Below are positions 24,169-32,028 of a stretch of DNA of 33,574 nt, piece after piece. A program made the position numbers and the translations under genes. The notes beneath the pieces are model-generated. The model saw only the letters and a list, made by a program, of their open reading frames with translations. It ran no database searches and was not told where the DNA came from. Position 1 is the first letter of the stretch. The number at the start of each line of letters is the position of its first letter. The stretch comes from Deltaproteobacteria bacterium (lineage in GTDB: Bacteria > Desulfobacterota > Dissulfuribacteria > Dissulfuribacterales > QOAL01), in NCBI GenBank assembly GCA_015493475.1, contig WGDC01000003.1:1-33574 (forward strand). The letters run 5' to 3'.

Positions 24169-25095
24169 TTACCTCAGGTTTTTGTGCATAGAATCCGCCG
24201 GGGAGATACTTGATGTCCCGAGAAGTCCCGCGTTTACCTTGACAGGATATTTTTTCTTCAGCCTTGATACTATCTCGTCTTTCAATTTCATCTGTTTCTC
24301 GCGCAAGAGTCTCTGTCTTATCTGCTGCTTGACCTCGTTGAATGAACGCTGCCTAGCAGGTTTCCTGTCCTCGAGTTGAATGATGTGGTAGCCAAAGGTC
24401 GTTTTTACCGGCTGACTTATCTCACCCTTTTTGAGGGCGAATGCGGCCTTTTCAAATTCAGGAACCATTCTGCCCTTGCTGAAGTAACCGAGGTCTCCTC
24501 CCCTTGCCTTTGAACCTGGATCGTCGGAATATTTCTCCGCAAGCCTGGAAAAGCTTTTACCTTTCAGCAGTTCTGCCCTGATTTTTAGGGCCTTCTTTCT
24601 CGCTTCTTCCCATTTTTTCGCTCCCGCATTGGGCGGAACCTTGATGAGTATGTGCCTTGCCCGGACCTGCTCCTTCTGCATGAACTCCGACTTGTGTTTC
24701 TCGTAGTAGGCCTTTACCTCCTTGTCCGTTACCTTGGCCTTGTTCGAGATGTTCTCCATCATGAATTCCTGGGCAAGGAGGGCGTTCGTCATGTCTTCTA
24801 TCCTTTTCTTTACCTCGGGCTTCGCCGCGAGGTTTTCCTTCCTGGCTTCAAGGGCCATGAGGGTAAGCTGTACCCACCTGTCAAGGAGCTGTTTCTTGAG
24901 TTCGGGGTTGCGCTGAACGGCCATCTGGAGCTGGGGCGGAAGCGAGCGGATCTGGTCGTTGAATTCCTTCAATGTCAGCTTGTAATTACCCACCTGGGCA
25001 AGCACCTTTTCCTTGCCGCTGTTTTTTGCTTGGCAGGCCGGCGCACTCAGGAACAGTGTAAACAGAACCAATAGACAAACACTTTTTTTCTTCAT
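24169..25095 (-). CDS. Exported parvulin-type peptidyl-prolyl isomerase (SurA/PpiD/PrsA-like)
   Basis: 308 residues. Folding helper of the cell envelope. The signal peptide (1-23, KKKSVCLLVLFTLFLSAPACQA) has a cysteine near the cleavage point, so a lipoprotein is possible but the lipobox (SAPAC) is poor. A SurA-like helical chaperone domain (about 34-135, VLAQVGNYKLTLKEFNDQI onward) precedes one PpiC rotamase domain (about 141-232: RARHILIKVPP, FSRLAEKYSDDPGSKARGGDLGYF, GYHIIQLEDR). A positively charged C-terminal helix follows. It probably forms a transcript with the beta-helix gene 30 bases upstream and is closed by a strong terminator. Clients cannot be inferred, but outer-membrane proteins such as those in this window are typical. 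Confidence 0.93.
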   Translation of the reverse strand: MKKKSVCLLVLFTLFLSAPACQAKNSGKEKVLAQVGNYKLTLKEFNDQIRSLPPQLQMAVQRNPELKKQLLDRWVQLTLMALEARKENLAAKPEVKKRIEDMTNALLAQEFMMENISNKAKVTDKEVKAYYEKHKSEFMQKEQVRARHILIKVPPNAGAKKWEEARKKALKIRAELLKGKSFSRLAEKYSDDPGSKARGGDLGYFSKGRMVPEFEKAAFALKKGEISQPVKTTFGYHIIQLEDRKPARQRSFNEVKQQIRQRLLREKQMKLKDEIVSRLKKKYPVKVNAGLLGTSSISPADSMHKNLR

Positions 25096-25125
25096 TCACA
25101 ATTCTCCTTTAAGATTCCTTTAAGA

Positions 25126-25929
25126 TTAACGTATGATGGTTTTGGCAGGGTAATAACCCGGCATCACCGTGGAATTTGGCGCGATCATGGAACTTATGCC
25201 CAGAAAGACCCCTGGATTCGTGACGCTGTTGCAGCCGCTTTGCACGTTATCGCCGAGTATCGCCCCGATTTTTCTTCTTCCCGTATCTACTTTTTCGCCT
25301 CCCGGCCCGGTTATTTTTACAGTGCCAGGGGCAAATTTCAGATTAGCAAGTTTCGTGCCCGCGCCGAGGTTCACGCCGTTTCCGAGGATGCTGTCCCCTA
25401 CGTAGGCGAAATGTCCAGCCTTTGCGTCCTCAAGGAATATGGAATGTTTAATCTCTGTGGCATGGCCAACCACTGCCCGGGGGCCTACTATGCAGTCTTC
25501 ACGTATATATGCGGCCTGGCGGATCTGGGCATCATCAAGGATGATTGAGGGTCCTTTGATCATGGCGCCAGACTCCACTACGATGCCCTTGCCAAATTGT
25601 ATCCTGTAGTCGGTAAAGGTAGCGCCTGCGCAGATAAGGGTAGCGTCAGGTTCGGGCTCTCCCTCTACCCACACTTGAAGTCTTCCTCCCGTATCGTCGT
25701 AGCAGACCGTTTCGAACCCCTCGCTCAACCATCCGCCCGGCAGCAACACCACGGGCTCGGACAGTGGTATCCCGGGCTTGATCTCGTCAGGCAGGTTAGG
25801 CTGAATGGTCGAGCGTATGAAATTTTTTAGGGAGTCAAGGATGTGCCATGGCGGCTCCCCTTGTATGAAAAGCCCTCCAAGACTCCCTGGAATTTTCTTG
25901 AAAAAATCTTGCCATGAAAGAGTGGTCAT
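25126..25929 (-). CDS. Left-handed beta-helix (hexapeptide-repeat) protein, GlmU C-domain-like
   Basis: 267 residues. The N-terminal part (about 1-80) is unassigned. From about residue 85 the chain shows the hexapeptide periodicity of a left-handed beta-helix: ATLICAGATFTDYRIQFGKGIVVESGAMIKGPSIILDDAQI, then IGAILGDNVQSGCNSVTNPGVFLG. It resembles the acyltransferase half of GlmU and the tail of sugar-1-phosphate nucleotidyltransferases, but no pyrophosphorylase signature (GxGTRM) is present. So it is not a complete GlmU and may be an acyltransferase or a structural variant. GGGGAAG lies five bases before the ATG. Function is not predicted beyond the fold. Confidence 0.8.
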   Translation of the reverse strand: MTTLSWQDFFKKIPGSLGGLFIQGEPPWHILDSLKNFIRSTIQPNLPDEIKPGIPLSEPVVLLPGGWLSEGFETVCYDDTGGRLQVWVEGEPEPDATLICAGATFTDYRIQFGKGIVVESGAMIKGPSIILDDAQIRQAAYIREDCIVGPRAVVGHATEIKHSIFLEDAKAGHFAYVGDSILGNGVNLGAGTKLANLKFAPGTVKITGPGGEKVDTGRRKIGAILGDNVQSGCNSVTNPGVFLGISSMIAPNSTVMPGYYPAKTIIR

Positions 25930-26102
25930 TGTTGCTTCCCCGCTGCTATTGATCTATCCCTTCACTGGATAATGGTAAATCCCAAGCCTGTCTTTCACGT
26001 TTTCCGACCTTAAAAACCAGATGTACCCATCAGCCAAGAATAGGCAATATGCTAATCCTGCGGAACTATCCGGTCAATATGCCAGCCATTTCACAGCCTC
26101 CA
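25930..26102. other. Gene-free stretch upstream of the beta-helix gene
   Basis: No convincing gene, RNA or repeat is visible. It must hold the minus-strand promoter of the beta-helix/PPIase unit, but I could not assign clear boxes. With the leader to 26243 the gap is about 314 bases. Confidence 0.5.
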
Positions 26103-26130
26103 TTGCCATAATCCTGTTAAGGGTTATAAT
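26103..26130 (+). promoter_or_regulatory. Sigma-70-like promoter of the small putative selenoprotein gene
   Basis: TTGCCA (26103-26108), 16-base spacer, TATAAT (26125-26130; perfect -10). Transcription would start near 26137 and run to the small gene at 26244 with a leader of about 107 bases. No other plus-strand gene follows. Confidence 0.6.
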
Positions 26131-26243
26131 GATTATTTTAAACATGGGTAGCATGAAGGGCAGCTCGGCTACTGCGGGTAATATCGAACAGGCGGTGTCT
26201 ATGTTCGTGCCCTTTAATCCAAGCTAAGGAAGTCATATTTTTT

Positions 26244-26414
26244 ATGGACAATCTACTTTCTCTCCTCCTGGTCCTCGTTATATGGATTGGAATCAACAGG
26301 TGGCTTTTGCCAAGGCTTGGCCTGCCCTCCTGAGGTGCGCCTGTTGATGATGCCGGTCGGCAGAACGGAAGCAAGGAATCAAGAAAAACAAGAAAGAGGC
26401 CGGTTCCCACCTGA
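26244..26414 (+). CDS. Tiny membrane protein with in-frame TGA, putative selenoprotein
   Basis: Reading from ATG 26244 gives 29 residues, MDNLLSLLLVLVIWIGINRW then LLPRLGLPS, to TGA at 26331. Read through as selenocysteine, the frame continues GAPVDDAGRQNGSKESRK and a basic tail to TGA 26412-26414, for 56 residues in all. Residues 4-18 form one membrane helix. Just after the first TGA is a two-part hairpin with a GGTC loop, resembling bacterial SECIS elements (separate entry). AAGGA is 13 bases upstream, a long spacing, and a good promoter lies about 110 bases upstream. No Cys follows the TGA, so a Ser-Sec-Gly centre would be the redox site. The alternative is a plain 29-residue membrane protein ending at the first TGA. 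The frame and hairpin are seen; selenocysteine is inference. Confidence 0.5.
26331..26368 (+). promoter_or_regulatory. SECIS-like stem-loop directly after an in-frame TGA
   Basis: After the TGA (26331-26333): lower stem CC(T)GTT / AACGG (26340-26345 with 26364-26368, one bulged T), internal loop GATGA / G, upper stem TGCC / GGCA (26351-26354 with 26359-26362) and apical loop GGTC (26355-26358). The loop starts 21 bases after the TGA. A short stem, a GGUC loop and this distance match known bacterial SECIS elements such as that of E. coli fdhF (GCA-GGUC-UGC). The hairpin is seen; SelB binding is inference. Confidence 0.5.
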
Positions 26415-26428
26415 GACGGGCAAAGTTG

Positions 26429-26449
26429 TTCGATTGGGGGCCAATCGAA
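26429..26449. terminator. Perfect hairpin between convergent gene ends
   Basis: TTCGATTGG-GGG-CCAATCGAA, a 9-bp perfect stem with a 3-base loop, between the 3' ends of the small plus-strand gene and the minus-strand prenyltransferase-repeat gene. On neither strand is it followed by a T-run (plus-strand continuation AAAATAGG), so termination, RNA protection or protein binding are all possible. Confidence 0.35.
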
Positions 26450-26465
26450 AAAATAGGCAGGGGCG

Positions 26466-27281
26466 TTATGTTCCAGAACCTTTACGCCGTTTCTGCCTGT
26501 CAAGGTATATTAATGCCGCAGTCCCGTGCCAGGTGGCGTCGAGAAAGGGTGCAGCATCCGCCTTTCTCGAAAATCCGCCGTTTTTGGTCTGGCAGCCAAG
26601 TACAAATCTTTCGGCATTTTCCAGATCAGGCACCTGTTCTTTCATGAAGTCCAGGGCCTTAAGGGCAAAGTGCGTATTTTCAAGGTAAGAGGTTGAACCC
26701 GGCAGGAATCCGAAGCCTCCGTCATAGTTTTGGCACCTCCTGACCCAGCTAGCGGCCGCCGTGTGGTCGATAAGACCCGCCCCCGTCTTCTTGTCTATGA
26801 AAATAGCCATCCATCTCCTGAAGAGGATGCCCTTGAATGCGGCAATGGCCCTGAGTTCTTCAGCAGAGTACTTGTAGGGCAGGGGGATATTCATCAGGGT
26901 TGAGATCCGGAGTGCGTAGTAGAGGCCTTCTGAATTCCGCTGCACGGATCGCAGGAACCAGGTACTCGCTAGCTTCTTAGCCATTGCTTCAAGTCCGCAC
27001 CTGTTCATGCACCAGACGAGCTGCCAGGCCCCTTTCATGCCGAGGCAAGGCCTGGTGTCAAGAAATCGGATAAGGAACCCTGCATGCAGTTCCGGCTCAA
27101 TGCCTGTATTTTCCGGTAGCCCGCAGAACCGCTCTGTCTCGTCAAGTATCTTAAGGCCGTGGTAAGTGTCTTCTATGGTGGCGGGAAGTTTCGGCGTTGC
27201 GCCGAAGCCGCCGTCCTTTTTCAATCTCTTCATGGTGAAAAAGACCGCCCTGTGGAGATTTTCCGCAAACTTCTTTTTCAT
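26466..27281 (-). CDS. Prenyltransferase/squalene-cyclase-type repeat protein
   Basis: 271 residues, no signal peptide. Three alpha-alpha-barrel repeats are visible: KKDGGFGATPKLPATIEDTYHGLKIL near the start, then QNYDGGFGFLPGSTSYLENTHFALKAL and QTKNGGFSRKADAAPFLDATWHGTAALIYL near the end. This G-G-F spacing is shared with protein farnesyl/geranylgeranyl transferase beta subunits and squalene cyclases. The cyclase DxDD motif is absent and I do not see the D-x-C zinc site of the protein prenyltransferases, so catalysis is doubtful. The ATG overlaps the stop of the upstream GNAT gene by four bases, so it is the last gene of the hrcA operon. Function unknown. Confidence 0.78.
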   Translation of the reverse strand: MKKKFAENLHRAVFFTMKRLKKDGGFGATPKLPATIEDTYHGLKILDETERFCGLPENTGIEPELHAGFLIRFLDTRPCLGMKGAWQLVWCMNRCGLEAMAKKLASTWFLRSVQRNSEGLYYALRISTLMNIPLPYKYSAEELRAIAAFKGILFRRWMAIFIDKKTGAGLIDHTAAASWVRRCQNYDGGFGFLPGSTSYLENTHFALKALDFMKEQVPDLENAERFVLGCQTKNGGFSRKADAAPFLDATWHGTAALIYLDRQKRRKGSGT

Positions 27282-27784
27282 TTTTCAAGCACCTTTCTCA
27301 TCAACAGATAAGTTGATCCTGTTTCATGACAGAGTCGGAAGTTGTTCTTCTCCCAAAAGCCAAGGCCGGAATGATTGTCCTTTTTTACCTCCACGAGCAC
27401 CTGCCTGCAAATACCCCTTTCCTCTATGCTGCCCATAAGGATCTCTATGGCCTTGGAGCCTATGCCCCTGTGCCTCGAAATTTCCTTAACAAGAGCAAGG
27501 GTGAGAAAAAGTTGTATCCCTGGTTCCCACTGATACACGCCAAGAAGGCCAACGGGTTCATTTTCTTTTTTTATGATATAGACCCAGGAAAAGAGATATA
27601 GTGAGCAGAGGAATATCCTAAATGGAGGAATTTCAGGGTCAAGGCCCAGCCTTTCAAGGCATGTCCTGTCTGCTTCCTTCAGCAGCCTGTACGAAAGGGG
27701 CCAGTTCCAGAGGTTGTTAAGTTCGAGCCCTATCCCGGCGTCCTCAAGTCTTTTGGGTATCTTCATCGTTCTGAATACGGGCAT
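27278..27784 (-). CDS. GNAT family N-acetyltransferase
   Basis: 168 residues. The acetyl-CoA pyrophosphate loop is SRHRGIGSKAIEIL (R-x-x-G-x-G). It is preceded by a beta strand LFLTLALVKEI and followed by the typical VEVKKDNHSGLGFWEKNNFRL, in which Asn and the F-W-E-K-N-F segment form the substrate side. The ATG at 27784 has GGAGG nine bases upstream and is preferred over a start at 27820. The gene overlaps the end of malQ by 41 bases and the next gene by four. The substrate is unknown; co-expression with DnaK and the prenyltransferase-repeat protein hints at a protein or peptide target, but that is speculation. Confidence 0.86.
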   Translation of the reverse strand: MPVFRTMKIPKRLEDAGIGLELNNLWNWPLSYRLLKEADRTCLERLGLDPEIPPFRIFLCSLYLFSWVYIIKKENEPVGLLGVYQWEPGIQLFLTLALVKEISRHRGIGSKAIEILMGSIEERGICRQVLVEVKKDNHSGLGFWEKNNFRLCHETGSTYLLMRKVLEK

Positions 27785-29390
27785 AGAATTCTGCCTCCGA
27801 ATGAAGATCCGCTGCGACATCTGCGGTTAAGAATCTCTTTGCAAGTCGCCATCTCCAGTTTCCCCTGCTCGTAGAGGGGGTATTCATTCGGCAGTCGCTA
27901 CCAAAGCCAAGGACGTCCTGCATGGGGAGAATAGCGGCCCTGGCAACAGAGCCGTAGGACAGACGCATGAAATCCCGGTGTATGCGGCTACCGTCACTGT
28001 TCGCATATTTTCTGAGCCTTGCCTTTGCGGATTCGGGCACCTTCGGGTCCATGTACCAGCCCACCACCGTGTTGTTGTCGTGGGTTCCAGAGTAAACGTA
28101 AAAGTTGGTGTGCTCAAAGTTGTGGGGCAGGTAGCTGTTTTTCTCGTCAGAGCCGAACGCAAAGATGAGCACTTTCATCCCGGCCAGGCCGAGCTCCTCC
28201 CTGAGTCTTATTACCGGCCTTGTTATGGATCCAAGGTCCTCCGCAACAATTTCCAGGCCTTCAAGCGCATCCCTCATCTGTTCAAAAAAGTAGCGCCCCG
28301 GACCCCGGACCCATTTGCCTTTTACAGCCGTAGGCTCTGAGGCTGGAACCTGCCAGTATGCCTGGAAACCCCTGAAGTGGTCTATCCTAAGGACGTGTAC
28401 GAGGCGGGCCATGTGAGAAAGCCTCATCCGCCACCACCTGTAAAGACGCTCGTTTGGCCGTCCGTTCACTTTCCACCTGTATATTGGATTGCCCCACCGC
28501 TGCCCCGTCTTGCTGAAGTAATCGGGAGGGACCCCAGCCACTACCCTCGGTTCGAGGGTTTCAGGGTCGAGCTCGAAACATTCCTGGTTTGCCCATACGT
28601 CAGCGCTGTCCGGGGCCACGTAGATGGGGATGTCGCCAAATAGCCTTATGCCAAGCGCCTCTGCCCTCTTTTTAAGCCGGGTCCACTCGGTGTAGAAAAG
28701 CCACTGTACAAACCTGTAAAACCCTATCTTGCCGGAAAGCTCCTTCCTGGCCCTGTCTATACTGTTGGGCTGTCTCCGGGCAATGCCTGCCGGCCACCTG
28801 TTCCACGCCAGTTGGCGGTATCTTTCCTTGAGAGCCATGAATAGGGCGTAGTCGTCGAGCCAAAAGCTGTGTCTGTCGCAAAAGGTCCTGAAGGAAGGGG
28901 GCGCGGAGCGGAGAGAGAAATTCCTGTAAGCCCTTTTGACTATGGACCAGAGATAAGGCTCCACCTGTTCAAAGTTTACGAGGTATTCCGAAAAGGCGGG
29001 TACACGGTTTGTGTCACCCCCATGAAGAAGGCCCATTTCTACCAAGCTGCCGGGGGAAATGAAAAGGGGGTTTCCTGCAAAGGCAGAGTTTGACATGTAG
29101 GGCGAGTGGTCAAGGCCTGATTCAGTGGGGCCGAGAGGTAGAAACTGCCAGATGCTCTGTCCAGCCTCTGAGAGGAAATCGAGAAACGAGTGGGCCTCCT
29201 TACCCAACTGGCCTATACCGAAGCGGCCCGGAAGGGAAGAAATATGGAGGAGAATCCCGCAGCGCCTAGCCCTGTCGTAAGGAAACGGGGCTTCTATGGT
29301 ACCGGAAGACTCCATGCAGTAGTTCATGGAAATGAAAGAGGCCGAAGCGTCTTTTGGACGTCCGGCCTCCCTGTCGGCTGATGATTTCAC
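27744..29390 (-). CDS. malQ: 4-alpha-glucanotransferase (amylomaltase)
   Basis: About 520-548 residues. GH77 enzyme that transfers maltodextrin units between alpha-1,4-glucans, cytoplasmic. Seen: RRCGILLHISSLPGRFGIGQLG at the N-terminus, RLFGDIPIYVAPDSADVWAN, the nucleophile region RIDHFRGFQAYW, the acid/base EDLG, and SGTHDNNTVVGW. The start is uncertain. GTG at 29390 lies five bases after the dnaK stop with a distant GAGGAAG; ATGs at 29327 and 29315 fit the family N-terminus better but lack ribosome sites. There is no terminator or gap between dnaK and this gene, so glycogen/maltodextrin remodelling is placed in the heat-shock operon. Confidence 0.93.
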   Translation of the reverse strand: MKSSADREAGRPKDASASFISMNYCMESSGTIEAPFPYDRARRCGILLHISSLPGRFGIGQLGKEAHSFLDFLSEAGQSIWQFLPLGPTESGLDHSPYMSNSAFAGNPLFISPGSLVEMGLLHGGDTNRVPAFSEYLVNFEQVEPYLWSIVKRAYRNFSLRSAPPSFRTFCDRHSFWLDDYALFMALKERYRQLAWNRWPAGIARRQPNSIDRARKELSGKIGFYRFVQWLFYTEWTRLKKRAEALGIRLFGDIPIYVAPDSADVWANQECFELDPETLEPRVVAGVPPDYFSKTGQRWGNPIYRWKVNGRPNERLYRWWRMRLSHMARLVHVLRIDHFRGFQAYWQVPASEPTAVKGKWVRGPGRYFFEQMRDALEGLEIVAEDLGSITRPVIRLREELGLAGMKVLIFAFGSDEKNSYLPHNFEHTNFYVYSGTHDNNTVVGWYMDPKVPESAKARLRKYANSDGSRIHRDFMRLSYGSVARAAILPMQDVLGFGSDCRMNTPSTSRGNWRWRLAKRFLTADVAADLHSEAEFYARIQNDEDTQKT

Positions 29391-29395
29391 TTTTT

Positions 29396-31336
29396 TTATT
29401 TTACTTCCTCGAAATCGGCGTCAACCACGTCGTCTTCACCGCCGTTCTTGCCCTCGCTGGTGGTTTGGCCACCTGCCGCACCTGCGCCGGCTCCTGCTGC
29501 TCCTGCTGCTCCTGCTGCTCCTGCACCTGCCTGAGTTTGCTGGTAAAGCATTTCTGCGATTTTGTGGGATGCCTGCATGAGCTCTTCCTGCGCCTTTTTT
29601 ATGGCGCCCGCGTCATCTCCTTCTATGGCCTTCTTAAGGGCATCTATTTTCTGGTTAATATCGTCGCGAGTTGCGGAATCGACCTTGTCGCCGAGGTCCT
29701 TGAGGCTCTTTTCAGTTGTATATATAAGGCTGTCGGCCTGGTTCCTGGCCTCGACAAGCTCGCGTTTTTTCCTGTCTTCTTCTGCATGGAGCTTGGCCTC
29801 TTCTTCCATCTTCTTGATTTCCTCTTCGCTTAAGCCACTTGAGGCCTGTATCCGTATGGACTGCTCCTTGCCTGTGGCGAGGTCCTTTGCAGAGACGTTG
29901 AGAATTCCGTTGGCATCTATGTCAAAGGTAACCTCTATCTGGGGTACACCCCTTGGCGCAGGCGGGATTCCAACGAGCTCAAAACGTCCTATGCTCTTGT
30001 TGTCTGCCGCCATCTCGCGCTCTCCCTGGAGCACGTGTATGGTCACGGCATTCTGATTGTCCGCAGCCGTTGTGAAGATCTGGCTCTTCCTTGCGGGTAT
30101 GGTGGTGTTCTTCTCTATGAGCTTGGTCATTACCCCGCCCATGGTCTCGATACCAAGGGATAGCGGGGTGACGTCAAGGAGAAGGACGTCCTTTACCTCG
30201 CCCTTGAGCACGGCACCTTGGATTGCAGCGCCTACTGCGACCACCTCGTCCGGGTTTACGCCCTTGTGAGGCTCTTTGCCGAATATCTCCTTAACCTTTT
30301 CCTGTACCCTTGGCATACGGGTCATGCCACCAACTAGGATCACTTCATCTATGTCCGCCTTGGTGAGCCCTGCATCCTTGAGTGCAGTCTCGCATGGAGG
30401 CACGAGACGGTCGATGAGGTCAGCCACGAGGGCCTCAAGTTTTGCCCTTGTCAGTTTTTTTACCAGGTGCTTTGGCCCTGACGCGTCAGCAGTGATGAAC
30501 GGCAGGTTTATCTCCGTCTCCTGGGTGGTGGAAAGCTCGCACTTGGCCTTTTCAGCCGCCTCTTTGAGACGCTGAAGCGCCATCCTGTCCTGCTTGAGAT
30601 CTATTCCGGTCTCCTTCTTGAACTCGTCGGCGAGCCAGTCTACTATCCTGAGATCAAAGTCCTCGCCGCCAAGGAAGGTATCGCCATGGGTGGATTTGAC
30701 CTCGAAGACCCCTTCGCCTATCTCCAGGATGGAGATATCAAAGGTACCGCCACCAAGGTCAAAGACAGCCACCTTTTCTTCCTTTTTCTTGTCCAGACCG
30801 TAGGCAAGGGCCGCGGCTGTGGGCTCGTTTATTATCCTCAGGACATTAAGCCCTGCAATCCTTCCCGCATCCTTGGTGGCCTGTCTCTGACTGTCGTTGA
30901 AGTAGGCGGGAACGGTGATTACCGCCTCCTTGACATCCTCGCCGAGGTAATCCTCGGCCGTCTGCTTCATCTTGGTAAGAATCATGGCAGATATCTCTGC
31001 CGGACTGTATTTCTTGCCCTGGACCTCCACGTACGCGTCGCCGTTCGGGCCTTCCACTATTTTGTATGGCATGATCTCGCGGGATTTCTCGACTTCCGGG
31101 TCGGTGAATTTCCGCCCTATGAGCCTCTTAACCGCGAATACGGTATTTTCAGGGTTGGTTACAGCCTGCCTCTTGGCAAGCATTCCAACGAGGCGTTCTC
31201 CCTTGTCCGTGAAGGCCACCACTGATGGTGTGGTTCTTCCGCCCTCTGCGTTTGTCAGCACCTTTGGCTCTCCACCCTCCATGATGGCAACGCAGGAGTT
31301 TGTGGTTCCAAGGTCTATTCCTATTACCTTTCCCAT
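29396..31336 (-). CDS. dnaK: Chaperone protein DnaK (Hsp70)
   Basis: 646 residues. ATP-driven chaperone. Seen: ATPase start [18 protein letters not shown], phosphate loop [12 protein letters not shown], adenosine motif [11 protein letters not shown], linker [10 protein letters not shown], the substrate-binding beta-sandwich, and the helical lid ending in a Gly/Ala-rich tail, then [13 protein letters not shown]. The C-terminal acidic motif for co-chaperone binding is present. The tail is encoded by a nine-base tandem repeat. It follows grpE by 73 bases in the hrcA-grpE-dnaK order; dnaJ is not in the operon or window. It is controlled by HrcA through the CIRCE operator at 33258. Confidence 0.99.
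   Translation of the reverse strand: MGKVIGIDLGTTNSCVAIMEGGEPKVLTNAEGGRTTPSVVAFTDKGERLVGMLAKRQAVTNPENTVFAVKRLIGRKFTDPEVEKSREIMPYKIVEGPNGDAYVEVQGKKYSPAEISAMILTKMKQTAEDYLGEDVKEAVITVPAYFNDSQRQATKDAGRIAGLNVLRIINEPTAAALAYGLDKKKEEKVAVFDLGGGTFDISILEIGEGVFEVKSTHGDTFLGGEDFDLRIVDWLADEFKKETGIDLKQDRMALQRLKEAAEKAKCELSTTQETEINLPFITADASGPKHLVKKLTRAKLEALVADLIDRLVPPCETALKDAGLTKADIDEVILVGGMTRMPRVQEKVKEIFGKEPHKGVNPDEVVAVGAAIQGAVLKGEVKDVLLLDVTPLSLGIETMGGVMTKLIEKNTTIPARKSQIFTTAADNQNAVTIHVLQGEREMAADNKSIGRFELVGIPPAPRGVPQIEVTFDIDANGILNVSAKDLATGKEQSIRIQASSGLSEEEIKKMEEEAKLHAEEDRKKRELVEARNQADSLIYTTEKSLKDLGDKVDSATRDDINQKIDALKKAIEGDDAGAIKKAQEELMQASHKIAEMLYQQTQAGAGAAGAAGAAGAGAGAAGGQTTSEGKNGGEDDVVDADFEEVK
29491..29526. repeat. 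Nine-base tandem repeat within dnaK tail
   Basis: On the plus strand CTCCTGCTG occurs three times in a row followed by CTCCTG. It encodes part of the GAGAAGAAGAAGAG segment of DnaK. Unit loss or gain would keep the reading frame, so this is a likely length-polymorphic site. Confidence 0.75.
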
Positions 31337-31409
31337 TTTTATCGAATCCTCCTTGAGTGTCTGTTATCGCTTCAACTTTTGTTCAAAAATTGACGCTTTT
31401 TACAAAAAA

Positions 31410-32024
31410 CTAACCATTACTTTCTTCTTGTCCACCTTCTTTTTTGTCTTCCGGCTGATTTCGCTTGGATACCACAACAAGCGCTGGTCTTATCACCCTG
31501 TCGTGGAGTGTATAGCCTTTGAGAAGCTCCTTTAAAACGGTATTTTCCTCGATTTCAGGATTTTCCTCCACGCTTAGGGCCTCGTGAAAGTTGGGGTCGA
31601 ATCGTTGGCCCTCCGCGACGAAGGCCCTCAGCCCAAAACGCTCAAGCGTCTTCAGGTATCCCGAAAGGGTAAGCTCTATGCCCTCTATCATCTTTTCCAT
31701 GTCCTTTGTCTCCTTGGCAACGGAAACTGCCCGCTCTAAGTTGTCAAGGAAAGGGAGAAGCTCTTTTGCAAACTCCTCCAGGGCGTACTTCATGTGCTCG
31801 ATTTTTTCCCTCTCGACCCTTTTCTTGAAGTTCTCGAGTTCCGCTGCAAGCCTCAGCATCTTGTCCTTGCATTCGGCAAGATCCTTTTCCTTCTCTGCTA
31901 TCTTTTTTTCCAGGGAGGCGACTGTCGCCCTCTTCTCTTCCTTTTGTTCCATTCGTTTTTTTTCTTCCTTTTCTTCTGTCTTCTTTTTTTTATTATTTAT
32001 ATTTATGTCCTGTTTATTTTCCAT
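31410..32024 (-). CDS. grpE: Nucleotide exchange factor GrpE
   Basis: 204 residues. Releases ADP from DnaK. The first ~35 residues are extremely rich in Lys and Glu (NKKKKTEEKEEKKRMEQKEE). A long coiled coil (about 40-85) follows, then the four-helix bundle (about 90-135) and the C-terminal beta domain, which binds DnaK: LERFGLRAFVAEGQRFDPNFHEAL and VLKELLKGYTLHDRVIRPALVVVSK. AAAGGAG lies ten bases before the ATG, inside the last codons of hrcA, with four bases between the genes. The polylysine start is unusual in composition and is encoded by a long A-rich run that could cause frameshifting or sequencing errors. Confidence 0.97.
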   Translation of the reverse strand: MENKQDININNKKKKTEEKEEKKRMEQKEEKRATVASLEKKIAEKEKDLAECKDKMLRLAAELENFKKRVEREKIEHMKYALEEFAKELLPFLDNLERAVSVAKETKDMEKMIEGIELTLSGYLKTLERFGLRAFVAEGQRFDPNFHEALSVEENPEIEENTVLKELLKGYTLHDRVIRPALVVVSKRNQPEDKKEGGQEESNG

Positions 32025-32028
32025 GGCG

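Noticed and set aside
26021-26227. 68-codon plus-strand frame before the putative selenoprotein gene
   Set aside because: The predicted promoter at 26103-26130 lies inside it, its start has no ribosome site and the product looks random. An internal ATG at 26144 also lacks a ribosome site.
30686-31535. Two long plus-strand frames opposite dnaK
   Set aside because: Long antisense frames opposite dnaK are a known annotation artefact of its codon use; neither has a ribosome site or family signature.
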